A DNA stretch of 7,072 bases, from positions 1 through 7,072 of the forward strand of contig JAFAQP010000026.1 of assembly GCA_019246385.1 (NCBI GenBank). The letters are read 5' to 3'. Below are positions 1 to 6,387 of the stretch, piece by piece (within the stretch, counting starts at the first letter, position 1; each line of letters opens with the position of its first letter). Origin of the DNA: Patescibacteria group bacterium. Lineage in GTDB: Bacteria; Patescibacteriota; Minisyncoccia; Phycocordibacterales; Phycocordibacteraceae. A program made the position numbers and the translations under genes. The notes beneath the pieces are model-generated. The model ran no database searches, was not told where the DNA came from, and saw nothing but the letters and a program-made list of their open reading frames with translations.

Positions 1-582
1 TCTGGTGAAACCATAGTTGCGCTCAATCCTCCGTCCGCGAAAAGCCACCACAAAGTATCTAAATTCGGATCAGGCATCGTCATCGTATCCTTGCCGCATC
101 CCGATTGGAACGGCATCGATACCGCGACGCACGGAGAGAAGGAGCCTTTCGCCGTTACCGGTCCGGGCGCCTATGAGATAGGCGACGTGCTGGTCACTGG
201 CTTCGGCACTCCTTCCGCATACGACGACGTCGTATCGGACGTCGGCAATACCATATATATAGTGGAAATGGACGGGATGCGTGTTCTTGCTCTGGGGGCT
301 CTTTCTTCTCCGAAGCTGCCGCAAGACGTGCGAAGCGACATTGATGACATCGGCATCGTCTTGGTGCCTGTCGGAGGAGGCACACTCGGCCCCAAAGAAG
401 CGCATGAACTGGTGACTGGCATCGAGCCCAAGGTCATCATTCCGTATGCGGTAGGCAAAGAGGAAGACGTGAAAGCGTTCCTGAAAGCAGAAGGGGAGAG
501 CGGCATAAAGGCCGCCGATAAATTTACCGTGCGCGCCAAAGAGCTTGCCGGTATGGACGGGGAAGTAATTCTTTTGGAATAA
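1..582 (+). CDS. MBL-fold (metallo-beta-lactamase superfamily) protein, 5'-truncated, metal site degenerate
   Basis: The reading frame is open from base 1 to the TAA at 580-582, giving 193 visible residues. The true start lies upstream; the TTG near 91 is internal. The fold is recognised from the order of short motifs typical of UlaG-like/Lactamase_B_3 proteins: SLPHPDWNG (visible residues 30-38, where the family has a THxHxDHN metal motif), GPGAYEIGDV, VLALGAL (family H-x-GD), VPVGGGTLGPKEA, and KVIIPYAVG (family IPMHYG). Most metal ligands are changed: the first His of the HxHxDH motif is Leu and the last is Trp, the GD aspartate is Ala, and the His of the MHY motif is gone. Only H33 and D35 of the first motif remain. 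I infer that it no longer works as a standard di-zinc hydrolase and may be a structural or ligand-binding derivative. Similar degenerate versions seem usual in Parcubacteria (recollection, not checked). It probably shares a transcript with the small membrane gene 7 nt downstream. Confidence 0.85.
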   Translation, partial: SGETIVALNPPSAKSHHKVSKFGSGIVIVSLPHPDWNGIDTATHGEKEPFAVTGPGAYEIGDVLVTGFGTPSAYDDVVSDVGNTIYIVEMDGMRVLALGALSSPKLPQDVRSDIDDIGIVLVPVGGGTLGPKEAHELVTGIEPKVIIPYAVGKEEDVKAFLKAEGESGIKAADKFTVRAKELAGMDGEVILLE

Positions 583-589
583 TAAAGTA

Positions 590-811
590 ATGCCGGACAC
601 GCTTGACGAGCTGCGGAAAGCACCACGAAAGGTGAAGGATAGGTTTATCGCGACGGTCACTTTTACCGTTATGGGAGTCATTACGATTATCTGGTTTTTC
701 TTTACCGTCTCTTCGTTTCTCAAAAACGGCGTCACTCCGCCTGCGCCTCAAGCTCCCGCGCAAGCGCCTGCAGTGAATTCGCCTACCGTACAGGCGCCGT
801 TCGCGCAATAA
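590..811 (+). CDS. Small single-pass membrane protein with Pro/Ala-rich tail, unknown function
   Basis: This is a 73-residue protein starting at ATG 590, seven nt after the stop of the MBL-fold gene, so co-transcription is likely. Residues 1-18 are charged, with a basic cluster (R9, K10, R13, K14, K16, R18). A hydrophobic helix follows at about 20-43, then a Pro/Ala/Gln-rich tail from residue 49 to the end (PPAPQAPAQAPAV). By the positive-inside rule the N-terminus is cytoplasmic and the tail is outside. There is no signal-peptidase site after the helix, so it should stay anchored. No good Shine-Dalgarno sequence precedes the ATG. I do not recognise a family. It could be a small envelope or accessory protein, and its position before gyrA may have no functional meaning. 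It is likely a real gene because it fills the gap, has clear membrane-protein composition and ends just before a promoter. Confidence 0.7.
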   Translation: MPDTLDELRKAPRKVKDRFIATVTFTVMGVITIIWFFFTVSSFLKNGVTPPAPQAPAQAPAVNSPTVQAPFAQ

Positions 812-841
812 ACTTTTGGATAGGTTTCACACAATATCAAT

Positions 842-849
842 GCTATACT
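842..849 (+). promoter_or_regulatory. Extended -10 promoter of gyrA
   Basis: TGCTATACT contains a TATACT hexamer (844-849) preceded by TG one base upstream, which is a textbook extended -10 for a sigma-70 type factor. No good -35 lies 16-18 nt upstream (the region reads TAGGTT), but extended -10 promoters can do without one. Transcription would begin near 856, leaving only about 5 nt before the ATG at 861. Confidence 0.6.
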
Positions 850-860
850 TCGTCTAAAGC

Positions 861-3329
861 ATGGCTCGAAAGAAGGATTCTGAGACGAATATCGCTGTTC
901 CCACGCCCCCGCCGCCAGGCGGGCACATCGTATCGCGCTCGATCACGGCTGAAATGCGCGAAAGTTATCTCGACTACGCGATGAGCGTCATTACCGCGCG
1001 GGCGCTTCCGGACGTGCGCGACGGACTGAAGCCCGTTCACCGGCGCATTCTCTATACGATGCATCGCATGGGCCTCACCGCCGGAGGAAAGCCGCGCAAA
1101 TCGGCAGCGGTCGTCGGCGATGTGTTGGCGAAATACCATCCTCATGGCGATACCGCCGTATACGACGCTTTGGTGAAGATGGCGCAGGAATTTTCTATAC
1201 GCTATCCCTTGGTCATAGGGCAGGGCAACTTCGGCTCGATAGACGGAGACTCTGCGGCGGCATACCGCTATACCGAAGCCAAGCTCTCCCGACTTTCCGC
1301 GGAAATGCTTTCGGACATCGACAAGAATACGGTCGAGTGGCGGGCGAATTACGACGGGACCCAGAAAGAACCCGACGTATTGCCCGCCGGATTGCCGAAT
1401 ATTCTTTTGAACGGCACGTTGGGCATTGCTGTCGGCATGGCGACCAACATTCCGCCGCATAACCTCGGCGAAGTCGTGGATGCGACCGTGCATCTCATCG
1501 ATAATCCGGACGCGTCGACCGACGATCTTTTGGAATTCATTCAAGGTCCTGATTTTCCCGTGGGAGGCATCGCGTATAACGCGAAAGATATCGCACACGC
1601 GTACGGAAGCGGCCGCGGCGGTGTCGTGACGCGGGGCGTCGCGGAAATAACCGAAGACCGGAAAGGCAACACTATCATCGTCATTTCTTCGATACCGTAT
1701 CGTGTCAACAAGGCCGATCTCATCGTTTCCATCGCCGATTTGGTGCGCGATAAGAAGCTGGAAGGAGTGCGGGACATACGCGATGAGTCCACCCGCGATA
1801 TCCGCATCGTCATCGAACTCAAGAATAACGCGCAGCCGCAACAGGTCCTGAACTATCTCTACAAGCATACGCAGCTTGAGGAAGCCTTCCATTACAACAT
1901 GGTGGTCCTCGTAGACGGCGTCCCTGAAACGCTCTCGCTCGAAGGAATGCTTTCGCACTTCATCGAGCATCGGAAAAGCGTCGTCAAGCGCCGCACAGAA
2001 TTCGACCTTTCGGTCGCGAAGGACCGCGAGCATATCCTGCTCGGCCTCTCGAAAGCGCTCGACCACATAGACGAGGTCATCAAGGTCATTAAATCGTCCA
2101 AGGCCGTCGAAGACGCACACGCCGGCCTGATGAAGAAGTTCAAATTTTCCGATCGCCAAGCGGCGGCGATACTCGAAATGCGGTTGTCGAAACTCGCAGG
2201 TCTCGAAAGAAAAAAAATAGAGGATGAGCTCGCCGAAGTGCAGGCTCTGATCAAGAGTCTCGAAGACATACTTTCTTCCGCCAAAAAGATACTCGGGGTC
2301 GTCAAGAAAGAGCTCCTCGCGCTCAAGGAAAAATACGGCGACCTGCGGCGGACGAAGATAGTGAAAGGCGGCGTGAAAAATATGTCGGAAGAGGATCTGG
2401 TGGCGAATGAAGCGGCGATGCTCACCCTTACCTCGACCGGTTACGTAAAGCGGACAAATCCGGCGGAATACAAAAAACAGAACCGCGGCGGCATGGGAGT
2501 CATAGATCTCAATACCAAGGAAGAGGATTTCGTTACCCGGTTTCTCGAGGGATCTACGCACGACGCGGTGCTTTTCTTTACGGATCGCGGGAAGGTCTAC
2601 CGGACCCGCATGTACGAGGTTCCTGAAGGAAGGCGGGCGACCAAAGGCAAATCCATCATGAACGTGCTGCCGCTTTCCGCCGAAGAGCGCGTCACGTCGA
2701 TCGTATCGCTGCGGAAAGGAAACGGCGTCGAATCATTCATGCTGGTCACCGAAAAGGGGGTCGCCAAAAAAGTAAAAGCCGACCAGTTCGAGGATGTCCG
2801 CCGCTCGGGCATCATCGCCATGACGCTCGGCGCAGGTGACAGCCTTATTGCGGCTTTGCCTGTTTCAAAAAACGATTCGGTCATTCTCGTCACTGCGGAA
2901 GGGCAGTCGATACGGTTTAAGGAATCCGATATCCGTGAAATGGGCCGTACTGCAGCGGGAGTGCGCGCCATGCGTTTCGGCGCGAAAGACAGGATAGTGG
3001 GAGCCGATGTCGTCAAAAGCGAAAAAGAATCCCAGATACTCGTCGTCGCAGACATGGGCTTCGGAAAGAAAACCAATGCCAAGGAATACAAGATCCAGAA
3101 GCGCGGCGGCTCGGGCATCAAGACAGGCAAGGTGACGGCGAAGACCGGAAAAATAATCGCCGCGCGGGTCGTGACTCCAGAAATGGGCGAGATCATCGTC
3201 GCTTCCCAGAAAGGGCAGGTCATTCGGACCGAGCTTTCCCAGGTACCGCATCTATCGCGCGCCACGCAGGGCGTGCGCGTTATGAAGCTCCGAGAGGGCG
3301 ACCGCATCGCCGCGTTTACGGTTTTTTAA
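861..3329 (+). CDS. gyrA: DNA gyrase subunit A
   Basis: Subunit A of the type IIA topoisomerase that cuts and rejoins both DNA strands and, with GyrB, introduces negative supercoils in an ATP-dependent way. The protein has 822 residues, within the normal family range. The N-terminal breakage-reunion domain spans about 30-500: [27 protein letters not shown], the quinolone-pocket motif [10 protein letters not shown] (93-102), and AYRYTEAKL with catalytic Arg136-Tyr137. Positions equivalent to E. coli Ser83 and Asp87 are Thr98 and Asp102. The C-terminal beta-pinwheel runs from about 515 to 822. The standard GyrA-box position reads QNRGGMG (540-546), weaker than Q(R/K)RGG(R/K)G, while QKRGGSG at 746-752 is closer. 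ParC is the main alternative; the box-like motifs and the absence of a ParE neighbour favour GyrA. The ATG at 861 fits the near-leaderless promoter. No Shine-Dalgarno is visible. There is no acidic tail after the last blade. Confidence 0.95.
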   Translation: MARKKDSETNIAVPTPPPPGGHIVSRSITAEMRESYLDYAMSVITARALPDVRDGLKPVHRRILYTMHRMGLTAGGKPRKSAAVVGDVLAKYHPHGDTAVYDALVKMAQEFSIRYPLVIGQGNFGSIDGDSAAAYRYTEAKLSRLSAEMLSDIDKNTVEWRANYDGTQKEPDVLPAGLPNILLNGTLGIAVGMATNIPPHNLGEVVDATVHLIDNPDASTDDLLEFIQGPDFPVGGIAYNAKDIAHAYGSGRGGVVTRGVAEITEDRKGNTIIVISSIPYRVNKADLIVSIADLVRDKKLEGVRDIRDESTRDIRIVIELKNNAQPQQVLNYLYKHTQLEEAFHYNMVVLVDGVPETLSLEGMLSHFIEHRKSVVKRRTEFDLSVAKDREHILLGLSKALDHIDEVIKVIKSSKAVEDAHAGLMKKFKFSDRQAAAILEMRLSKLAGLERKKIEDELAEVQALIKSLEDILSSAKKILGVVKKELLALKEKYGDLRRTKIVKGGVKNMSEEDLVANEAAMLTLTSTGYVKRTNPAEYKKQNRGGMGVIDLNTKEEDFVTRFLEGSTHDAVLFFTDRGKVYRTRMYEVPEGRRATKGKSIMNVLPLSAEERVTSIVSLRKGNGVESFMLVTEKGVAKKVKADQFEDVRRSGIIAMTLGAGDSLIAALPVSKNDSVILVTAEGQSIRFKESDIREMGRTAAGVRAMRFGAKDRIVGADVVKSEKESQILVVADMGFGKKTNAKEYKIQKRGGSGIKTGKVTAKTGKIIAARVVTPEMGEIIVASQKGQVIRTELSQVPHLSRATQGVRVMKLREGDRIAAFTVF

Positions 3330-3359
3330 GCGGAAACCATTTTCGATTCCTAGTGCACT

Positions 3360-4031
3360 ATGGAGCTTATCAGCGGCACTTTTCGGCATTTGCTTAAGAA
3401 TACATTGGCTTGCTTTTCGGGACGAAAAATATTTTTATTTGTCGCGGCGATCGCCGCTACCTGTTATTTGATCCTTTCCGGCACCGACTGGCTGTATTTT
3501 GAGCATACGAAAAATATATTTTTTATGGAGTGGGTGGGGGCCGTTGCAGGAGTTGCCGGGTTTCTCGTTCCCATCCTCCTTCCGGTCGAAATGTATCGTA
3601 GTGGAAGACGGAACAAGAATTTCGAAGCCATGCGTGCCGCAATGTGCGTCGCTCAGGCGGAACTTGTTGCACTTATCGTGTCGATTATATATAAAGCCGT
3701 CACCGGAAGAGCGCAGCCGGAACTCTACACGGCTTTCCCGGTGGATGTCAGCAAAAATTTCCATTTCGGCTTTCTCCAAAACGGCGTGTATTGGGGATGG
3801 CCATCAAGCCATACTATCGTGGCGACCGCGATGGCGGCTGCTATCGCGACTCTGTATCCGCGGCATAATATCGCAAAATATGGCGCATGCTTGTATGCCG
3901 CGTTCATCGGGTTCGGGATCACCTTCATGGGGCATTGGCTCTCGGATGTTGTCGCCGGGGCGCTTATGGGTATCGGCGTCGGTGTCGCGATTGGGAAGGC
4001 ATTCGTAAATTCGCAGAAACGCGCGACTTAA
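3360..4031 (+). CDS. PAP2-superfamily integral membrane phosphatase
   Basis: A 223-residue protein with about six hydrophobic helices (roughly 23-40, 58-75, 95-111, 152-166, 174-190, 196-213), which is the PAP2 (type 2 phosphatidic acid phosphatase) layout. Motif C1 is visible as K112-AVTG-R117-AQ-P120. Motif C2 is P148-S-S-H151. Motif C3 is G186-ITFMG-H192-WLS-D196, where H192 would be the nucleophile and D196 its partner. The arginine normally six residues before the nucleophile is Gly186 here. Family members dephosphorylate lipid phosphates such as phosphatidate, phosphatidylglycerol phosphate or undecaprenyl diphosphate, usually on the outer face of the membrane; the substrate cannot be told from sequence. 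The start is 30 nt after gyrA with no clear terminator between, so read-through from gyrA is plausible. The ATG lies in a 10-bp palindrome (TAGTGCACTA). No Shine-Dalgarno is seen. Confidence 0.85.
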   Translation: MELISGTFRHLLKNTLACFSGRKIFLFVAAIAATCYLILSGTDWLYFEHTKNIFFMEWVGAVAGVAGFLVPILLPVEMYRSGRRNKNFEAMRAAMCVAQAELVALIVSIIYKAVTGRAQPELYTAFPVDVSKNFHFGFLQNGVYWGWPSSHTIVATAMAAAIATLYPRHNIAKYGACLYAAFIGFGITFMGHWLSDVVAGALMGIGVGVAIGKAFVNSQKRAT

Positions 4032-4074
4032 AAAGTGTTCTTAGATACCGCTATCTTACCTGTTCACTCGTTTC

Positions 4075-4093
4075 TTTCCCCACAAGAGGGAAG
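4075..4093. other. Small inverted repeat upstream of the methyltransferase promoter
   Basis: TTTCCC (4075-4080) and GGGAAG (4088-4093) can pair with one G-U and a 7-nt loop. There is no T-run after it, so it does not look like an intrinsic terminator of the PAP2 gene. It covers the place where a -35 element would sit for the TATAAT at 4112, so an operator role is possible. A second weak hairpin (AGATA-CCGC-TATCT, 4043-4056) lies upstream. The rest of the 4032-4123 gap holds nothing I recognise. Confidence 0.25.
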
Positions 4094-4111
4094 ATACGGT
4101 CAGTTTAGACT

Positions 4112-4117
4112 TATAAT
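4112..4117 (+). promoter_or_regulatory. TATAAT -10 box of the methyltransferase cluster, leaderless
   Basis: A perfect consensus TATAAT ends 6 nt before the GTG at 4124. With standard spacing the first transcribed base is the G of that GTG. An in-frame stop (TAG, 4106-4108) and the promoter itself exclude a longer protein. No convincing -35 is present at 4089-4094 (GGAAGA). It would drive the four-gene cluster that follows. Confidence 0.65.
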
Positions 4118-4123
4118 AAAAGA

Positions 4124-4651
4124 GTGTTCCTCTCTCCCGTAGAGATGCTGAAACAGTTGCCTTTGCCGTCGGGCAGCGTCCGCGTGGGCGATTTCGGGAC
4201 AGGCTCAGGCCAGTACGCTCTCGCTTTGGCAAAGCGCCTGGGAGAGCGGGGAGCTATTTACGCCTTCGATCCTTTTGGGCCGGCGCTCGACAGGGTGAAG
4301 AGCGAAGCCGGAGAGTATCATTCGGCGTTTTATACCCTTGAGGCGGACCTCAATGCGCATATCCCGATTCGGGATAATCTCTTGAACGGCGCCGTCGTCG
4401 CGAATACTCTGTACGGTCTCTCTGATAAGGAAAAATTCGTTTCCGAGCTATCGCGGGTCATCGCTCCCGGCGGAAGGGTGCTCGTCATCGATTGGGCAGG
4501 CTCTTTCAAAAATATGGGCCCTCCGGCGTCTTCGATCATGTCTCCCGGAGAGGCGGCCCGGCTTTTCAGCTCATATGGTTTCGAAGTCGGGGACATGTTG
4601 CCTGCGGGCACTCATCATTTCGCGTTTACCGGAGTAGGTACTGCGGCGTAA
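4124..4651 (+). CDS. Class I SAM-dependent methyltransferase
   Basis: A 175-residue protein with the Rossmann-type SAM-binding pattern of the Methyltransf_11/UbiE-like group. Motif I is VGDFGTGSG (21-29). An acidic residue at the end of strand 2 (D49 in YAFDPFG) would hold the ribose. D75 is in the following acidic loop. The strand-4 region is GAVVANTLYGL (89-99), and RVIAPGGRVLVIDW (111-124) is the usual post-motif. The end (SPGEAARLFSSYGFEV...AGTHHFAFTG) resembles small methyltransferases common in Parcubacteria. The substrate is unknown. The start is GTG 4124: upstream in frame is a stop at 4106-4108, and the N-terminus FLSPVEMLKQL matches what I expect of the family. The protein is cytoplasmic, with no membrane segment. 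It ends 3 nt before the binding-protein gene and is the first gene of the cluster. Confidence 0.88.
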   Translation: MFLSPVEMLKQLPLPSGSVRVGDFGTGSGQYALALAKRLGERGAIYAFDPFGPALDRVKSEAGEYHSAFYTLEADLNAHIPIRDNLLNGAVVANTLYGLSDKEKFVSELSRVIAPGGRVLVIDWAGSFKNMGPPASSIMSPGEAARLFSSYGFEVGDMLPAGTHHFAFTGVGTAA

Positions 4652-4654
4652 CCC

Positions 4655-5950
4655 ATGAAAATCTTCCCGCTTGTTGTCACCGGCCTCTTCGTACTTCTCG
4701 CCATAGGCGGCTTCATCCTCTTCGCCACGTTTTCCGCGAAAGGCTCTTCAAGCAGCATCGGCACGGTCGTCATTTGGGGAAGCGTTCCGCCCGCTTCGAT
4801 GAACGCGCTTCTTGAAGAGATTAAAAAAACTACCGATATCTATAATAAGGTCTCGTACGTACAAGTTCCCGATGCGGAGCTTTCTCAAAAGCTTGTCGAG
4901 GCGATCGCATCAGGCAGCGGACCAGACCTCATCATTCTTCCCGAGAAAGACCTCATCAGCGAGTCCACGAAACTGGAGCTCATTCCGTACGCGACGATCT
5001 CGCGGCGCGATTTCCAGGATACGTTCATACAGGCAGGCGAAAGTTTTTTGGCGGGAAACGGTTCCTTCGGCGTACCGTTTTCGGTCGATCCTTTGGTCAT
5101 GTACTGGAATCGAAGCCTGTTTGCCGATGCCGGCATCGCGCAGCCACCCACGTATTGGGATGAGGTCGCCGACATCGCTCCGAGGCTCACTAAAGCAACT
5201 CAGAATGGAACGTTACAGCAAAGTGCGGTGGCGCTCGGGACCTGGCAGAACGTGACGCACGCGAAAGAAATATTTCTAACTCTGTTGAGCCAGCTGGGAA
5301 ATCCCGTCATCACTCCGAACGCCCAAGGCGGCCTTTCAGTGACGATCCTGGATAAGCCGAGTGCGGCGACGGTTTCGCCTGCGGAATCGGCCCTGCGGTT
5401 TTACACCGAATTCGCCGATCCGACGCAGAGTGTATATTCCTGGAATAGCGCGCAGCAACCTTCACACGACGCGTTCACTGCCGGCACGCTGGCCATATAT
5501 TTCGGATACGCGAGCGAACTCGCGCAGATCCGGGCTGCGAATCCCAACTTGAATTTCGACGTCGCTCTTATGCCGCGCATTCGCGGCGGGGGACAGGGAA
5601 GCTACGCGGCGGTCTCCGCTTTTTCTATACCGCGGGGATCGCAGAATCCAAGCGGCGCGATCGCGGTCGCAAAAGCGATGACAAGTGCAAGCGCGCAGGC
5701 TGTTTTCGCGAATAATGCGAACCTGCCGCCCATACGGCGCGATACGTCGCCAGGAAAGGCCAGCGATCCCTACATCGTTGTGTTCCGAAATGCTTCTCTG
5801 ACGGCATTTGCTTTTCTCGACCCCAATCCTTCCGCCACTGATGTGATTTTCGAGCACGCTGTCGAGGCGGTTACTTCAGGGAGGCTTGAAGTGAGCGCCG
5901 CTGTTACGACGGCAGCCGCCGAACTCTCGGCCCTTTTAGGGGTACAATGA
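4655..5950 (+). CDS. Membrane-anchored family-1 extracellular solute-binding protein, orphan
   Basis: A 431-residue protein resembling the sugar-binding (MalE-like, SBP_bac_1) receptors of ABC importers. A hydrophobic N-terminal helix at about 5-26 is followed by a Ser/Gly linker (28-36). The mature domain begins TVVIWGSVPP. Family hallmarks are GSGPDLIIL (87-95), the signature-like stretch VPFSVDPLVMYWNRSLFADAGI (140-161), PPTYWDEV (164-171), an AFTAGTLAIYFGY segment (273-285), and the C-terminal lobe with AIAVAKAMTSASAQAVFANNANLPPIR. No cysteine is present in the protein, so there is no lipobox; the helix probably serves as an uncleaved anchor. No permease or ATPase gene is in the window. 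It may serve a distant transporter, or act as a surface adhesin or scavenger. ATG 4655 is 3 nt after the methyltransferase stop, so the two are probably co-transcribed and translationally coupled. Confidence 0.85.
   Translation: MKIFPLVVTGLFVLLAIGGFILFATFSAKGSSSSIGTVVIWGSVPPASMNALLEEIKKTTDIYNKVSYVQVPDAELSQKLVEAIASGSGPDLIILPEKDLISESTKLELIPYATISRRDFQDTFIQAGESFLAGNGSFGVPFSVDPLVMYWNRSLFADAGIAQPPTYWDEVADIAPRLTKATQNGTLQQSAVALGTWQNVTHAKEIFLTLLSQLGNPVITPNAQGGLSVTILDKPSAATVSPAESALRFYTEFADPTQSVYSWNSAQQPSHDAFTAGTLAIYFGYASELAQIRAANPNLNFDVALMPRIRGGGQGSYAAVSAFSIPRGSQNPSGAIAVAKAMTSASAQAVFANNANLPPIRRDTSPGKASDPYIVVFRNASLTAFAFLDPNPSATDVIFEHAVEAVTSGRLEVSAAVTTAAAELSALLGVQ
5943..5948 (+). promoter_or_regulatory. 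Possible -10 box of the pilin-like gene
   Basis: TACAAT ends 9 nt before ATG 5958, overlapping the stop of the binding-protein gene. Initiation near 5955 would leave about 3 nt of leader. There is no TG extension and no good -35, and the gene could equally be transcribed from upstream. It is reported because its spacing matches the other two promoters in the window. Confidence 0.35.
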
Positions 5951-5957
5951 AATACGA

Positions 5958-6386
5958 ATGAAATTATTCCGGGTATCCACTTTTTTCCTTATTGCGGCGA
6001 CTCCCTCGTTTGCCTTTGCCGCGACCTGCGACACAAAAGGCCTCTGTAATCCGCTGGGATATAACGACCTGCCGACGTTCCTTAGCCGTCTTCTCGGGAT
6101 AGCTGCGGAGATTGGCTTTCCCATAATCGTTCTTTCCGTCGTTTTTGTCGGCTTCAAATATATCGCGGCGCAGGGAAAACCTGAAGAACTGAAAAAGATA
6201 CATCCGCTTTTCCTTTGGGTCGTCATCGGCGCTCTCATAGTGCTCGGCGCCCAGGCGCTCTCTCTAGGCATTAAAGCTACGGTTGATCAGCTCCAGAGCG
6301 GTGATACGAATACCACGACTTCGGGCGGCGGGGGATGGGGACCGACTTCCAATCCTCCGGATACGACAACAGGCGGCGGCTGGTGA
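5958..6386 (+). CDS. TrbC/VirB2-like pilin-type membrane protein
   Basis: A 142-residue protein. A Sec signal peptide covers about 1-21 (ends PSFAFA, then ATCDTKGLC). A short ectodomain with two cysteines (24 and 30) follows, then TM1 at about 47-71, a short basic loop (K67, K74, K79, K80), TM2 at about 82-108, and a Gly/Thr-rich tail. This is the topology of VirB2/TrbC pilin subunits of type IV secretion: both ends outside, short cytoplasmic loop. The phrase GFPIIVLSVVFVGFKYIAAQGKPEELKK is very like pilin-type proteins I associate with Parcubacteria. The tail carries two similar elements ending in Trp: TTTSGGGGW (119-127) and TTTGGGW (136-142, the C-terminus). No VirB4/VirD4 ATPase genes are in the window, so secretion or conjugation is not shown. 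It lies 7 nt after the binding-protein gene and 1 nt before the repeat-tailed protein. Confidence 0.75.
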   Translation: MKLFRVSTFFLIAATPSFAFAATCDTKGLCNPLGYNDLPTFLSRLLGIAAEIGFPIIVLSVVFVGFKYIAAQGKPEELKKIHPLFLWVVIGALIVLGAQALSLGIKATVDQLQSGDTNTTTSGGGGWGPTSNPPDTTTGGGW

Positions 6387-6387
6387 C

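Noticed and set aside
70..735. - strand open frame opposite the MBL-fold and small membrane genes
   Set aside because: It crosses two plausible + strand genes and their junction, and shows no family signature.
637..827. Direct repeat GGATAGGTTT at 637-646 and 818-827
   Set aside because: A 10-mer occurring twice is expected by chance many times in a window this size, and one copy is inside a coding region.
843..2561. Long open frame (572 codons) on the - strand opposite gyrA
   Set aside because: It is fully antisense to a well-conserved gyrA. The translation has no recognisable domain and looks like the reversed codon bias of gyrA.
2597..3307. Second long - strand open frame opposite the gyrA pinwheel region
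   Set aside because: Same reason: a shadow of gyrA with Ser/Arg/Thr-rich low-information sequence and no motif.
3351..3360. Perfect 10-bp palindrome TAGTGCACTA at the PAP2 start codon
   Set aside because: Several such palindromes are expected by chance in 7 kb. It could be an operator but nothing else supports it.
4043..4080. Intrinsic terminator after the PAP2 gene
   Set aside because: The AGATA/TATCT stem has only five mostly A-T pairs and no T-run follows, so a Rho-independent terminator is not supported.
4812..5255. Overlapping + strand frame inside the binding-protein gene
   Set aside because: It is Arg/Ser-rich out-of-frame translation with no start signal, and the main frame carries the family motifs.
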